64,000 bases of DNA. Origin: Trichosporon coremiiforme. Lineage: Eukaryota; Basidiomycota; Tremellomycetes; Trichosporonales; Trichosporonaceae. Positions 44,147 to 54,999 of this stretch are shown here, piece after piece (within the stretch, counting starts at the first letter, position 1; the number at the start of each line of letters is the position of its first letter). The notes below the pieces were generated by a model. It did not search any database, was not told the origin of the DNA, and was given only the letters and a program-made list of their open reading frames with translations. The stretch covers positions 1,096,609-1,160,608 of the forward strand of contig BCJJ01000008.1 of NCBI GenBank assembly GCA_039545355.1. Reading direction: 5' to 3'. Both the position numbers and the translations under genes were made by a program.

Positions 44147-46614
44147 GCGATATCTTCGGGCGAGCAGCTTGCAGGCAGAGTCAAACTCTTCCCGAGCGAA
44201 GGTTTGGACGCAGAGGTCGCATTCGCTCGACCGTCTGTGGTGGTATCGCTGTCGTGAGCGAACGGGATGGAGTAGGACAAGGAAAGTGAGAACGCAAGGA
44301 CAAGCCATAGACAATTAGACAGCATGCATTGAATCCCGTCATCGAAAGTTACGCATCAGTTGCCCGAGGGAGGTGACGGGCTTCAGAGCAACGTTGACAT
44401 GAGACACTGGACCTGGTTTGGTCAGCCATCGCGACAGCCTCGAGCAAGTGCCGGCGGGTGGATCTTCCTTCTTGTAGGGCCGCCAAGCTCCTGTACGTAG
44501 TTCGGAACTGCGTCATACTTCTCGTTTGATCAGCGACGAGGTAAGCTGAGCTTTGGTGTTGCGTTGGCGTGCATCGCAGGCAGCCAACCCCTCGTCAGCT
44601 TGTCAGCTCGGCATTTTGACGCATTTTGACCATTCTTGTCAGCCAGGTCGTTAGTGCCTCTTCCGACAGTTTCAACACTCGGTCAGTCCACCCGATCAAC
44701 TCCCGACGCCTCCCCAGCTTGGACCCCGGCTCCGCATTTGTATTCAGTTCCCCCACAGCGTCCCGTCAGTGACGATCGGTCCATCAGTAGTGTCGAAGCA
44801 AGAGCAGCCCCGTGGAGGAACCACACGGCTGGATCAACTTATACTCGGACGGCGCGTAGCTCCAGGGTAGTAACCGCGATATTGCACCAGGCAGGGCCGG
44901 GTGCCTGGAAGTTCCGACCGTCCAGCTTTTCGTGCGGGCTGATTAGTTCTCGCCTCTCGGCGTCCTTCCCTTCAGTTGACAGATTGGCCATCAGGCCGCG
45001 ACTTTGGCCATAGCCACGCAAGTTTGGCCATAGCATGCTGTTTTTGGCCAGAACAGATTGGCCATAGCAATGGGCCCCGCACGGGCACCGGGTGCATTTT
45101 GGCCATGCTCTCACGTCAACTGGACACCGAGGACGATTTTGGCCATACCTGGTAGCTTCGCATCGATGGAGCATTTGGATTTTGGCCATCCTGCGATCTG
45201 TAGTCTGGCGTCAGTCGGCTCGCGCCTAGGATTTTGGCCATAACAGTAGCGTGGCGAGGCACAAATTGGCCATACGTCAGAATCTGGGATCGCAGTCGTC
45301 CCAAATGGTGCTTCAGTCGTCGGTGAACACCGAGACGTCACTGGGGCATAGCCCATGATTTGTTTTGTTGACGGCGAAGTGGTGCATTGTTCTAGATTCA
45401 TTGACCCAGTTCGGGGGCTGGGACAGTTGAACTGGGGCGAGCGGACCGACGCGCCGGCATGGTTCGAGGCGTAGGGCTGCCCGCGATTTCGAGTCAGATC
45501 GTCGAGACGACGTACCCCCCCGATTCGGTTTGGCTTTGCTTGAGCGCCAGCGTTCTGGAAGCATAGCTGGAAGCATTCTGCGACGCCTTCTCCCCAACCT
45601 AAACCTGAGTGTCCCAGGTCCAGCGGTATGCATAGGACGACGCGACGCAACCTCTTCCCGGATCGGGGTGCGCAGACGCCATCAGGAAGGTTGTTGACTC
45701 TGTGACTGACGCTGCGGCGGGATCTGCGTCTGTGGAGTGGTGCGAACCTGGCAACCAGCGCCTGGGCGCCTCTGTGCGGCGTAGCATTTCGAGTCGTCTT
45801 CGAGTCAGAACGCCACGGCAACCCCTATGGATGCTTTACGCTCGGTGCACTCGATCCCTGCAGCGGCCGTACGACTACATGCATCGTCGAGCTCCTGAAT
45901 GCCATCCCGAAAGGATGGAAGGGCGTCGTGCAAGTGGGGGCGGGGAACCTCGTCATTTCGCGGTGCTTCAGCTGTTGGGGGTGCCAGTGCCGCTCGGCAT
46001 GCTTAGGCATGAGGTTCAGGTATGGGGTATGGGCCGGTGACCTGACCGAATTTCGAACGCGCTGGTCGCATGGCCAATGCCCAACCCTGTTCCCCACACT
46101 GCCGTAGCAGTCTTTCAGCGGACTGGACGGCGCGCTCCAGCCAGCGTGGAGCGCTCCAAGAGCGCGGCAAAGTCAGGATTCGGTACCAAGATCTGCGTCA
46201 GCGTCGCGAAGCCGGGGTACTGGGCGCGGCGCGGGCGGCGCTTGCCTGGCTTAGTCTGGGACTGGGAACCCGGGCAACACGGTGACTAAACAATTTGAAT
46301 TTCGACTCCATGGCCAATCTACCCCGCAAGGAAAGGCTGGAGGGGATTTTGGCCATCGCCCCAGTCAACGTCGGTCACCTGCTGGGATGCATGCTGCACG
46401 CAGCAACGACGTGGCTAGTTGTGTCCTGCTCCATGCCGTCCTAGAGTACTTAACCAAGCAGCGATGAAGAGATGTATTCCCCAGCTCTTGCCTCTGCGTC
46501 ATCAACTGTCACCGCACAAACTTCGGATCTTGCCCTTATCTCTCCCACCCATATCGGCCGCCTCCGACCGCCCAGATTCTGACGTGCTAGACGCCCACAA
46601 AGCCGCAAGCAGAA
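44147..46614. other. 2.5 kb intergenic M20 gene / threonine aldolase
   Basis: Same-strand interval with no supportable gene. Its main feature is the TTTTGGCCAT array at 44983-45274, with three further copies in the last 600 bases before the aldolase. From 46470 the sequence turns pyrimidine-rich before the aldolase ATG. Confidence 0.5.
44983..45274 (+). repeat. Array of ten TTTTGGCCAT words
   Basis: Ten copies of (T)TTGGCCAT(A), or one-base variants, in one orientation. The first G lies at 44986, 45006, 45026, 45046, 45060, 45101, 45141, 45184, 45236 and 45268. Spacings are 20, 20, 20, 14, 41, 40, 43, 52 and 32 bases, mostly near multiples of a DNA helical turn. The spacer sequences are unrelated, so this is not a tandem duplication. 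Three more copies lie near 46070, 46308 (both inverted) and 46346. Probably a cluster of protein-binding sites. Confidence 0.8.
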
Positions 46615-48087
46615 ATGTCCACAGCTTCCTCTTCTCATCCATCCATTCCCTCGACATCAAATCCCAGCGCTGGCTACGGTACTCCGCTGTCGTCTCTCCT
46701 GCTCCCAAATTTCAAGCCGAAGCAGGTCAAGCCTTCCCACGCCTTCAACTCCTACACTGGCTTCACGAAAAGCGTCACCCCCTCAACCGCCTCGCCCGCT
46801 AGCAGCGCCGCTTCTAGCCCGAAAATGACTGCCTCTCTTCCTCCGCCGTCCAAGCTCGACGAGGGCCACCCCTGCGTCACAGATATCTCTGAGGCGATCG
46901 GCGGCAAGGCCAACGTCGAGCGCCTGCACCGCACCGCGCGGGATTTCCGAAGTGACACGTTCACGATGCCGTCCGACGCGCAGATGATGGAGGGTGTTCG
47001 CGCCTCGCGCGGTGATGATGTTTACATGGAGGACAGCGCAACCGCTGCTCTCGAGGAGCGCATCGCCAAGATGGCCGGCAAGGAGGCGGCTCTCCTCGGT
47101 GTGTCGGGCACGATGACGAATCAGCTCGCCATCAGGACACACATGAAGCAGCCTCCTCACTCCATCATCACCGACAACCGCGCCCACGTCCACCTCATGG
47201 AGGCCGGTGGTATTGCCGTGTTCTCTCAGGCGACGACCCACGCCCTCGCCCCCTCCAACGGTCTCCACCTCACTGTTGAGGACATCGAGCCCGCCCTTCA
47301 GCTCGGCACCAACATCCACATTGCTCCGACGAAGCTCATCTGCCTCGAGAACACCCTCTCCGGCATTGTGTTCCCTCAGGATGAGGTTGTGCGGATCGGC
47401 GAGCTGGCGAAGAAGCACGGCGTTGCCATGCACCTCGACGGTGCCCGCGCTTGGAATGTTGCTGCTGCTGAGCTCGAGCGTCGCGGCCTCGACCCGAACA
47501 GCGAGGAGGACAGGACGACCGTCCTCTCTGACATCCTCGCTCCCTTCGACACCGCGTCCCTCTGCTTGTCGAAGGGTGTCGGTGCCCCGATCGGTTCCGC
47601 CATCGTCGGCTCGAAGGAGTTCATTGAGCGCGCCAAGTGGTTCCGCAAGATGTTCGGTGGTGGCTGGCGTCAGTCTGGCTCCCTCGCTGCTCAGGCCGAC
47701 TACGCCCTGACGCACCACTTCCCCCGCCTCGCCGGCACGCACGCCCTTGCGCGAGGGCTTGCCGATGGCCTGAAGGAGGCGGGCTGCGACATCGTCGCGC
47801 CCGTCGACACGAACATGGTCTTCTTCGACCCCGCCCCGGCTGGCATCAACCTCGAGCAGGTCGCCGCCGCCCTCGCCGCTCTCCCGGATCCCATCACGAT
47901 CGGCGCGAACCGCCTCGTTCTCCACCACCAGACCTCTCCTCAGGGTGTCGAGGACTTCATCCAGGTCGTCAAGGACCTCGCCGAAGCGGTCGACCCCGAG
48001 GACAGGCCGACGAAGCGCCAGAAGCTTGGCGAGAAGGACGGCCGCTTCAGGCTCCAGGTCACCGGCAACTACACGACCGACAAGTAG
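46615..48087 (+). CDS. GLY1: Low-specificity L-threonine aldolase
   Basis: PLP enzyme splitting threonine to glycine and acetaldehyde, the main route to glycine in many yeasts. An intron-free frame of 490 residues. The catalytic region begins near residue 105 with ARDFRSDTFTMPSDAQMMEG. The PLP Schiff-base lysine is about residue 320 in LCLSKGVGAPIGSAIVG. HLDGARAWNVAAAEL supplies the conserved Asp and Arg, and RKMFGGGWRQSGSLAAQADY follows. The first 100 residues are Ser/Pro-rich and exceed the yeast protein; a second ATG near 46825 (MTASLPPPS) would give a more typical length. The C-terminus PTKRQKL looks like a nuclear-localisation-type basic patch but is unproven. Strong C-ending codon bias suggests high expression. 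Confidence 0.94.
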   Translation: MSTASSSHPSIPSTSNPSAGYGTPLSSLLLPNFKPKQVKPSHAFNSYTGFTKSVTPSTASPASSAASSPKMTASLPPPSKLDEGHPCVTDISEAIGGKANVERLHRTARDFRSDTFTMPSDAQMMEGVRASRGDDVYMEDSATAALEERIAKMAGKEAALLGVSGTMTNQLAIRTHMKQPPHSIITDNRAHVHLMEAGGIAVFSQATTHALAPSNGLHLTVEDIEPALQLGTNIHIAPTKLICLENTLSGIVFPQDEVVRIGELAKKHGVAMHLDGARAWNVAAAELERRGLDPNSEEDRTTVLSDILAPFDTASLCLSKGVGAPIGSAIVGSKEFIERAKWFRKMFGGGWRQSGSLAAQADYALTHHFPRLAGTHALARGLADGLKEAGCDIVAPVDTNMVFFDPAPAGINLEQVAAALAALPDPITIGANRLVLHHQTSPQGVEDFIQVVKDLAEAVDPEDRPTKRQKLGEKDGRFRLQVTGNYTTDK

Positions 48088-48572
48088 TTAAAGTGTGCGC
48101 AAACGGACCTTGATTCACTCTGTTATTAGACACCTTGTTAATATGTACCATAATGCACAACCTACTGATACGCATTCGCTCGCCTGATGAGCCCACTGCG
48201 ACGTGGTGATTCCGAACGAGGCTGGCCAGTTGAGACATTTCTGAGTCAGGATCGACCCAGTGTTCCAGGAGTGCTTCGCGAACTCCTTGATCGGATACGA
48301 GAGCTTCGTGGCTTGAGCCGGTGAGATCGCTACGACGCAAGCTGCAAGCTGCCTGTTGACAGCCACCGTTAGCTCGTCGCTAATCCCACATGAAGGGGCC
48401 AGCAGGTCGCGCGAGTGCGCGCAAGTCAGGGTTTATGGGTCGCCGGACTCCAGGCTCCGGACCAAATATTTTCGCCACCCAAAGTCAGCTAAAGGTCAAT
48501 TCAGGCACGGCGAACAATAGACTTTCGGATAGCGTTCCACTGAAATTTCAATCTCGCACATCCAACTCGCAG
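48088..48572. other. Intergenic GLY1 / SET-TAD3 gene
   Basis: 485 bases with the aldolase 3' end and the SET-TAD3 promoter. An in-frame ATG at 48390 could extend the next gene by 61 residues but the extension looks like leader sequence. Nothing else seen. Confidence 0.4.
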
Positions 48573-51500
48573 ATGGGGATCACGAGCTCACGACCGGCGA
48601 GCGACGACCCCTCGTCGTCGTCGACGAGGGCAACAGGACTACCCGAGGGTTGGTACTACCCGAAACGACGAGGCGATCCCCCGCCATGGGAGACGAAGCC
48701 GTACGAGACCATCAATCCTCAGCACCTTGAGGTCCGCCAGGTTCCGGGACGAGGACGAGGTGTATTCGCGAACAAGGACTTAGGAGCCGGAACGAAACTT
48801 GAAGACGCACCCGTACTCGTGATCACGAAGGAGCAGTGGGAAGACGGCAACATGAACGACTCGATCCTGGGCGAATACGGTTTCTGCTGGTCGAACGGAG
48901 GGATGGCGCTTGGACTTGGAATAGGTGAGTAACAGCTCGTCGCGGGTTAGTGTGAGCGGAAGACGGAGAAGATGAAGAGGTCGTCACTGGAATAAGAGTG
49001 ATGAGAGACTGTGCAGTGTCAAAGTGCCACAGCACGAGGAAGACGTCCAAGGGGAGGAAGTGGGTGCGTCGCGGAACGTGGATCATGGATCGCTTGAGTG
49101 CAGGGCGATGGGGCGGCGAGGCGGCGAGGGACGGGGGCGCATGGGCGTGTGCATGTGCGTCTGTGTGCCAGCCATGGCTCTGTGCTCGCTCTCGCTGCCG
49201 CGCCTGTCGCTGTGCTCTGGCGTGCTCTGGCGCTGCGCCGCCTGCGCCGGTCTGCCATGCGCCGTGCACGCACCGCGCACTGCATGCCTGCTGCCAGACT
49301 TGCATGCGCCGGTGACACCTTAGTGTGCCCTCGACCCTCCCTTGCTTCCCCTGGCCCCCTCGCTGCCCTCTCCTCGTCTTCCCTCGAGACCCTCCTCGCT
49401 GGCGCCGTGCGCATCGTCCCCCGGCATCGCCAGATGCTTCCTTGCGGCTCATCCGGGATGCACTGCTGTCTTCCTCCGCTTCTTCTGTCAGACATCCTCG
49501 TCGTCCTCGCGACATCCCTCTTCACTACTCTATTCACGCTCGACTCTCTATCACTCTTCTCTCTCTCCTCTCAATCGTCTCAACTCCTCTACCTCTCTAC
49601 AGAGTCGTCGACGTCTTGAACTCAACCCCTTTCACACACGCTACCACACTCTACCCCTTCATTCCACTCTCATCTCTCTGATCAGCGCTCCGTCTATCCC
49701 CTGCGCACAGGCGCACACGAGCGCACACGACCACTCGTCTTTCCAACGCACACCACTCCCATCACTTGACACCCGCTTCTTCACTTTTCCTTCTCCTTCC
49801 TTACACCCACAGCTTCTCTCTTCAACCACTCCTCGCAACCCAACGTCAACTTTGTTCGGAATACGGCCGAGGGAACCATCACTTTCAGGACATCGCGCTC
49901 AGTCTCTAAAGGCGACGAGCTCTGCATCTGCTACTCAGCCGACGAGAGTAAGCTCTGGTTTGTTCCTTCTGGTGGCGCCAAGATTGCTCTATCAGAAGAC
50001 GAAGGCGACGGAACTGGACTCTTCTCTGACCTCGCCCTTGGAGACGAGGTAGCCATCGAAGTTAGGAAGAAGGAAGAAGCACGAGCAACACGAAGAGAGA
50101 TGGGCGGAAAGACACACGTCGCTAAGGAGAAACGCCGTGCACGGGCTGCGGAGCGGAAAGCTAAGAAGGCGGCGGCTAAAGTCGAGCAGGCTGCGGCTGA
50201 GGAGGCTGCCACCAAGGAGATCGACGATAAGAAGACTGAGTTCGCTTCTCCCCAGCCTCCTCAGGCGAACGGCAACAAGCTTCCCAATGGTGACTCGAAG
50301 CCCATGGCCAAGAGTGAGCCCTCCACTGATGCTGCGTCCAGCGTGGCGCCCAGCACCAAGGGCACTTCCGTTGCCAGCAGCAGCCCGTCTCAACAATCGA
50401 CGACACCACCGACTTCCGTTAACGGATCCGAGTCTAGCAAGCCTTCGTCTGGTCCCCCCGACGTCGTGGCTCCCCAGTCCGCTGCGGCTCGTACTGCCGC
50501 CCGCCAGCGCCGCGGCGAGCGCCGTGCTGACCTTCCCCCTCCTCTGCATGGCAGCCTCGGCGGGCCCTCGCGCCACAACGAGCACGTCGAGCCTGCCAGC
50601 GAACTCGAGTGGGAGTTTGTCGAAGGGGACAAGCTTCCCGAGGAGGACTGGGGAGTCCTGACTCGCGCCAAGGGTCCCGTCGAGAGGGAGGAAGAAGCTG
50701 AGGCCGATGATTCGGCGACTGGTTAGTAGCCCAACCGGCAGTATGTGCTGACATTAGTTAATGTCTGGGTTGTTCAAGCCACCGACCCTCAGCAGACCCC
50801 GCTTCTTTTAACGTTCACGAAGAACATGGATCCCGATCCTCGTATGCGCCATCTCAAGCGTGTCAAGCGCTGGAAGGACAACGCAGGAGCGCACACCGCC
50901 GTTGCTCTGGCGATGCACGACGCGGACCCCGAGAAGCTCAAGGCGAAGCTGAAGGACGAGGCTGACCTGGACCTCGTCCCTTACCTTTTGCCCGTTCCCC
51001 GTGCTGCGGCTCGCACCGCTGATCAGCTGAAGGCACGCAACAAGATCTGGCCCGTTCTCCACTCTCCGACTGCGCAGCGACCCTACGACGCCCGTGGCAT
51101 CACCCCCGCGAAGCTCGCCTGGATCCGAGCGGGTATCGACCGCGTCATCGCCGATGCCCGTGCGGCGAGGGAGAAGGGCGAGATGCCCATTGCCGTCTAC
51201 TGTGCGGCAGCCCCCGAGAGCCTGTGGCCCACGACCGAGTCCTTCATTCCTCCAACGCCGGGACTCCAGGCCGAAGCTCACGACACGCGCAACTCGGAGA
51301 AGCACCCCCTGCGCCACGCTGTCCTCAACTGCATCACCCGCGTCGCCCGCTTGCGCACGGTGCCGCCGTTCTCGGAACTCCAGCCGACTCGCAATGGTGC
51401 CGACTACCTTCTCACCTCGCTGACGCTGTTTATTACGCACGAGCCCTGCGTCATGTGTTCCATGGCCCTTCTCCACTCGCGAGTGAAGGAGGTCTATTTC

Positions 51501-51656
51501 ATCTACCCTCGCAAGCGCTCTGGCGGCCTCGAGGGAAGCTACGGTGTGCACTCGCGCAGGGACCTCAACCACCGCTTTGATGCCTGGCAGTGGATCGGCG
51601 ACGGCTGGTGCTCAGCCCTCGATCTGCGCGACATTCCCGAGGACCTCGAGATCTGA
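48573..51656 (+). CDS. TAD3: Fusion of a SET-domain methyltransferase and tRNA adenosine deaminase subunit Tad3
   Basis: Three exons: 48573-48924, 49813-50721 and 50758-51656, 719 residues. Residues 53-160 form a SET domain: VPGRGRGVFANKDL, then SLFNHSSQPNVNF and KGDELCICYSA carry the cofactor- and catalysis-linked NHS and GDEL..Y motifs. A charged, low-complexity linker (about 170-400) leads to a C-terminal Tad3 deaminase: VNVWVVQATDPQ, DPRMRHLKRVKR, KHPLRHAVLNCI (HxV replaces the catalytic HxE, as in Tad3), and THEPCVMCSMALLHSR (zinc PCxxC). Tad3 pairs with Tad2 to make inosine at tRNA position 34. No stop separates the parts and no suitable ATG begins the Tad3 part, so they share one product. 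MGITSS could be an N-myristoylation signal. The first intron (888 nt) splits the SET domain. Confidence 0.85.
48925..49812 (+). other. 888-nt intron inside the SET domain
   Basis: Donor GTGAGT at 48925 and acceptor CCCACAG ending at 49812, joining GLGI to ASLFNHS without missing SET residues. Its second half (49320-49810) is pyrimidine-rich on the plus strand, like the promoter/leader regions elsewhere in the window. It may hide a second promoter for a shorter, Tad3-containing transcript. Confidence 0.7.
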
Positions 51657-51806
51657 GAGAGAAGCCCATTCGCCTCTCGTCGCAAACTTAACGCACTCGC
51701 ATAGTTTCACACTCTCATTTGGAGACTTTAAATCCCGCATTTAGAAAGCATTGTGACACGCCGTGTCAGCCAGTATATGCATACAAAAGGTAGTTGCTTG
51801 TAATAT

Positions 51807-53141
51807 TTAGTGTTTCGTGCTGCTGTTGATGAAACCCGCGTTGAACTGAAGAAGGGAGCTGTCGTCAGTTGGGGCCCATGCCAGATAACTCACTTGATGT
51901 CTCTGACCCAGCCAGTTCCTCCTCCGGGCTGGTCGACACATGGGATGGGGTATATTGACTTGCGGATGAGAACCGACTCCTCAGCGTGCAGCTCGCACAC
52001 GTCGCGACCGTCCAGCGACACCTCGACAGGGCATCGCGAGTTCGCCGATATCTGGAGTCAGCTAGACCACATGACGGCGAAGCTTACAGCTAGCTTCACT
52101 CGTCCTCCTCCGGGCAGGACCAGTGGTCGGAAGGACAGTGACCGGGGTGCGATCGGAGTCAGCATAACGGCGTCTGTCTCTGGGTGCATTGGCGATCCTC
52201 CGGCCGATAACGAGTAGGCGGTCGATCCAGTCGGCGTGGAGAGGAGGAAGCCGTCGGCCTGCGGTCAGCTCATCATCCAATGCCTGCAAGCTCACAAGAC
52301 CCTTGGTCAGATGCTGGTTGTTGTAGTATACATCGACGCTGGGAAGGTGGGGATATCGTCCTCGATGGAGGCAGACCTCGTTCATGACCTGCCATCCCGA
52401 CTCAGGCATGCGGCTCAATGTCCTGCCCTGGTTGTCGACAGCGAGGGCGTTAAGGCGCATGCGGTTGAGGATCTCGACCTCGCCATCGCCGAGGATGTAG
52501 TGGAGCGCGCGATCGATCTCCTGCACCTTGAACGGGAGGAGGAAGCCGAGACTTCCGAGCGAGAAGCAGAGTACCGGCGGGCATTCTGAGCGCGAGAAGA
52601 GCTGGCTCGCGTGCAGCACCGTGCCATCTCCTCCAAGAGTGATGACGAGGTCCGTGTTGTCGAGGAGCTTGACGGGGCTGTCCGTGATCTCGTTGAACAC
52701 CGTGAGATTGGGAAACTGGCTCTGTTCTCGCGCAGTGTGGGGCTCGACGATAAGGCGCAGGTGCGGGTAATGCGTGGACAGGAAACCGAGAATCTCCGCC
52801 ATCGCAGCCTGTACCCTGCTGTCATCCTTCTTCTGAACGAGCAGGACGCTCTCCGGCGGCCGCGTCCACTGGCACAGATGGTGGGAGGGCGAGAAAGCAG
52901 CCGGCGCACTCCGCGACGCGCCGTCGATGGGCAGGAGCCGCGGCTTCCTTATTGTCCGTCAATGCATGCTCTCGTGATCTGCGTTCGATTCCAGGGCTAT
53001 GGTCCTAGGTACTCACTCAGCAAGCTGGGCGTGCGTCACGGGCGGCAGGTCGCGGAGCATGTGCACGCCGCGCGCGTGGCGCGACAGCGCCGAGCGCAGG
53101 AGGGATAGCGGTGGCCGCAAGACTGGTCGGGGTAGCAGCAT
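51807..53141 (-). CDS. POS5: NAD(H) kinase, mitochondrial Pos5-like
   Basis: Phosphorylates NAD(H) to NADP(H). Five exons: 53017-53141, 52296-52947, 52088-52258, 51894-52051 and 51807-51858, giving 385 residues. The N-terminus [20 protein letters not shown] is Arg/Leu-rich without acidic residues and reads as a mitochondrial presequence, hence Pos5-like. The nucleotide motif LGGDGTVLH lies at about 146. [12 protein letters not shown] follows, and the substrate loop [20 protein letters not shown] is restored only after splicing at 52259-52295. The end reads [13 protein letters not shown]. Three introns are just 35, 36 and 37 bases. Convergent with SET-TAD3, 150 bases apart. Confidence 0.93.
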
Positions 53142-53569
53142 GGTGGGTGATAGGAATTCATCTGGCTCGTTGGTCGCCGAGAAAAGTCAGACTGGAGACA
53201 TTACGACTCGCTTCTGGTCCTGCCCGATTGCGTATAGCGTCTCCTTGGTTTGACTGGCTTGACTGCCTTGCCTGGAGTGGCCGGCCTAGCCGGGCTGAAC
53301 CGACGGGTGGCCACGGTTGGTCGCTTGCGTATCTACAGATGGCAGGCTGCGGTGGAGGTCAGATGCTTTTCAGGCACGCGTGACTTTTGGCTGGACGTGA
53401 ACTGAGTGCTGCACAGACTGCTCCGCTCATCTTATCTCTCCGCACCCTCCTTCGGTCCTCGTCGCTCTCTAACGACCACTGTTCTCGGAAATCTTTTAGA
53501 CGCTCGACTCGCCGCTTTCGCCTGTCCCGATCTTTTGCGCTCGACTCGATCGACCGCAGATCGCCAACC
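53142..53569. promoter_or_regulatory. Divergent promoter NAD kinase / small TM protein
   Basis: 428 bases. The plus side becomes pyrimidine-rich from about 53400. No TATA box seen. Confidence 0.45.
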
Positions 53570-54201
53570 ATGTCCGACGCTCCTGGCCAGCCCGGCCCCT
53601 CGACTCAGCCGCCGCAGCCCCAGGCTGGTCCCTCGAAGGTCGCGTCGAGCTGGAAGCCGCAGTACTCCGAGACTGGACCCGGACCAAGCTTGCAGACCTA
53701 CAAGCGACACCCGGAGCGTGCGTACGGCGGGCCGAACCCGGAGTCACTGTCCAGCGCGCGCACCCCAGAGCAGGCCGAGCAGTACTGGAAGCGCGTGCGC
53801 GCCGTTGACGGTCCACCGCTTCCGCGCTTCGGACGGCTGATGGGCATTGGAGGCTGGGTGCTCAGTGGGAGTAAGTTGGCCACTCCGATCTAGGAACTGA
53901 CAACAAGTCGCTGTGTTCTACATGGTAGCGTATGCGGACTTCGGAGACAAGGAGCACGTCTTCAGCGAGGTGAGTTCCCCTTGGCACGGAGCCGTCTCGG
54001 CCGCTTGCAGCGTTATGCGCCGGTGGAAGCACGCCCGAATGTTGCCCACTAGGAAGATTTGTACCTCCAGCTTACCCCCAGCCTCGCAGACAATGGCACA
54101 AGTTCACGAACAACATGTTCACGCTGTCCGAGAAGGAGCGCAACATGATGGGTCTCGAGAAGCCACTCAAGTCCCAGGCGCAAGCGCAGGAGAAGGTTTA
54201 G
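53570..54201 (+). CDS. Small single-span membrane protein, unknown function
   Basis: Three exons (53570-53870, 53908-53969, 54082-54201) give 160 residues. The first 60 residues are Pro/Gln/Ser-rich (MSDAPGQPGPSTQPPQPQAG). A charged segment with YWKRVRAVDGPPLPRFGRLM follows, then one membrane span IGGWVLSGIAVFYMVAYADF formed across the first splice junction. The tail is soluble (RRQWHKFTNNMFTLSEKERN). Size, single span and basic/Trp-containing flanks recall accessory subunits of mitochondrial inner-membrane complexes, but I recognise no family. Introns are 37 and 112 bases. All junctions keep the phase, so the model is sound even though the role is unknown. Confidence 0.8.
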
Positions 54202-54999
54202 ACTGCACGACACCCATGGCACGTTTTGGTTCATCTCATGTATGCATGTATCTCATTATTGGCAGACGCTGTAGTGAAGACGCTGGAGACGCTGGCGCAG
54301 GTGTGCAAGTGCGGACCTCCACTCCAGGAACACCCAATGCGATGGGTGATATTGCACCTCAAGCGTGGGTGGACCGCGACGGGCAATGCAGTTGGTGTGT
54401 TCCAAGTAGACTGGCCGGCCTCGGTGCGCACAGGACCTGTTCGATAGACGCTGCTCGAAGAAGTTCGGTGACTGCTGCACGCTGCAGAAGTGCAAGCTGT
54501 TCAGTGACGGAAACCTGTAAACAAATCGATTCTGGCAGAGCGTTTTGGTTGCAGCGAAATTCGCTCCACCTCTTCAACCGCTGAATTACGCCGCACCACG
54601 ATGTCGCTGAGCATGCATATGCACACCTCTATGATGATACTCGCATGTACAAGCCGTCATATGCATGCACGTCGTCGCCGTCGTAGATGTCAAAACGCAG
54701 GAGCGTAAACTGAGGTCAGCCTAAACGCGGTGGCACGGGTGCCACACACGGCGTTAACTCCGGGAATTTGGTCTCGAGGCTCGAAATTGATGCCAGGCCA
54801 GCCCAGAAGTCTACAGCAGGCTGAGCAGCCAGAGAGGATCCTCTTCGTCCGTCAAAACCAACGTAAACGAAGTGAGTAGCGGCGACAGCAGCGGGCCCGA
54901 CTGCCTTACGACGAGCACGACACCCGCGACGCCATATACGAGACCGGCGTGCTGACGCCTTTCCGCAGAAACCGCGTCCTTACCGCGACTTCATTCAAG
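54202..54999. other. Intergenic region before RPS29
   Basis: 798 bases holding the 3' end of the small membrane-protein gene and the RPS29 promoter and leader. No gene or TATA box supported. Confidence 0.4.

Noticed and set aside
44839..45189. 116-codon minus-strand frame with recurring YGQ/WPK words
   Set aside because: The periodicity comes from the TTTTGGCCAT array read backwards, not from a protein repeat.
46783..47928. 381-codon minus-strand frame opposite threonine aldolase
   Set aside because: Shadow caused by strong codon bias of the aldolase gene.
48990..49100. C-box-like GTGATGA in the SET intron
   Set aside because: No D box (CTGA) or terminal stem at a suitable distance, so not a C/D snoRNA.
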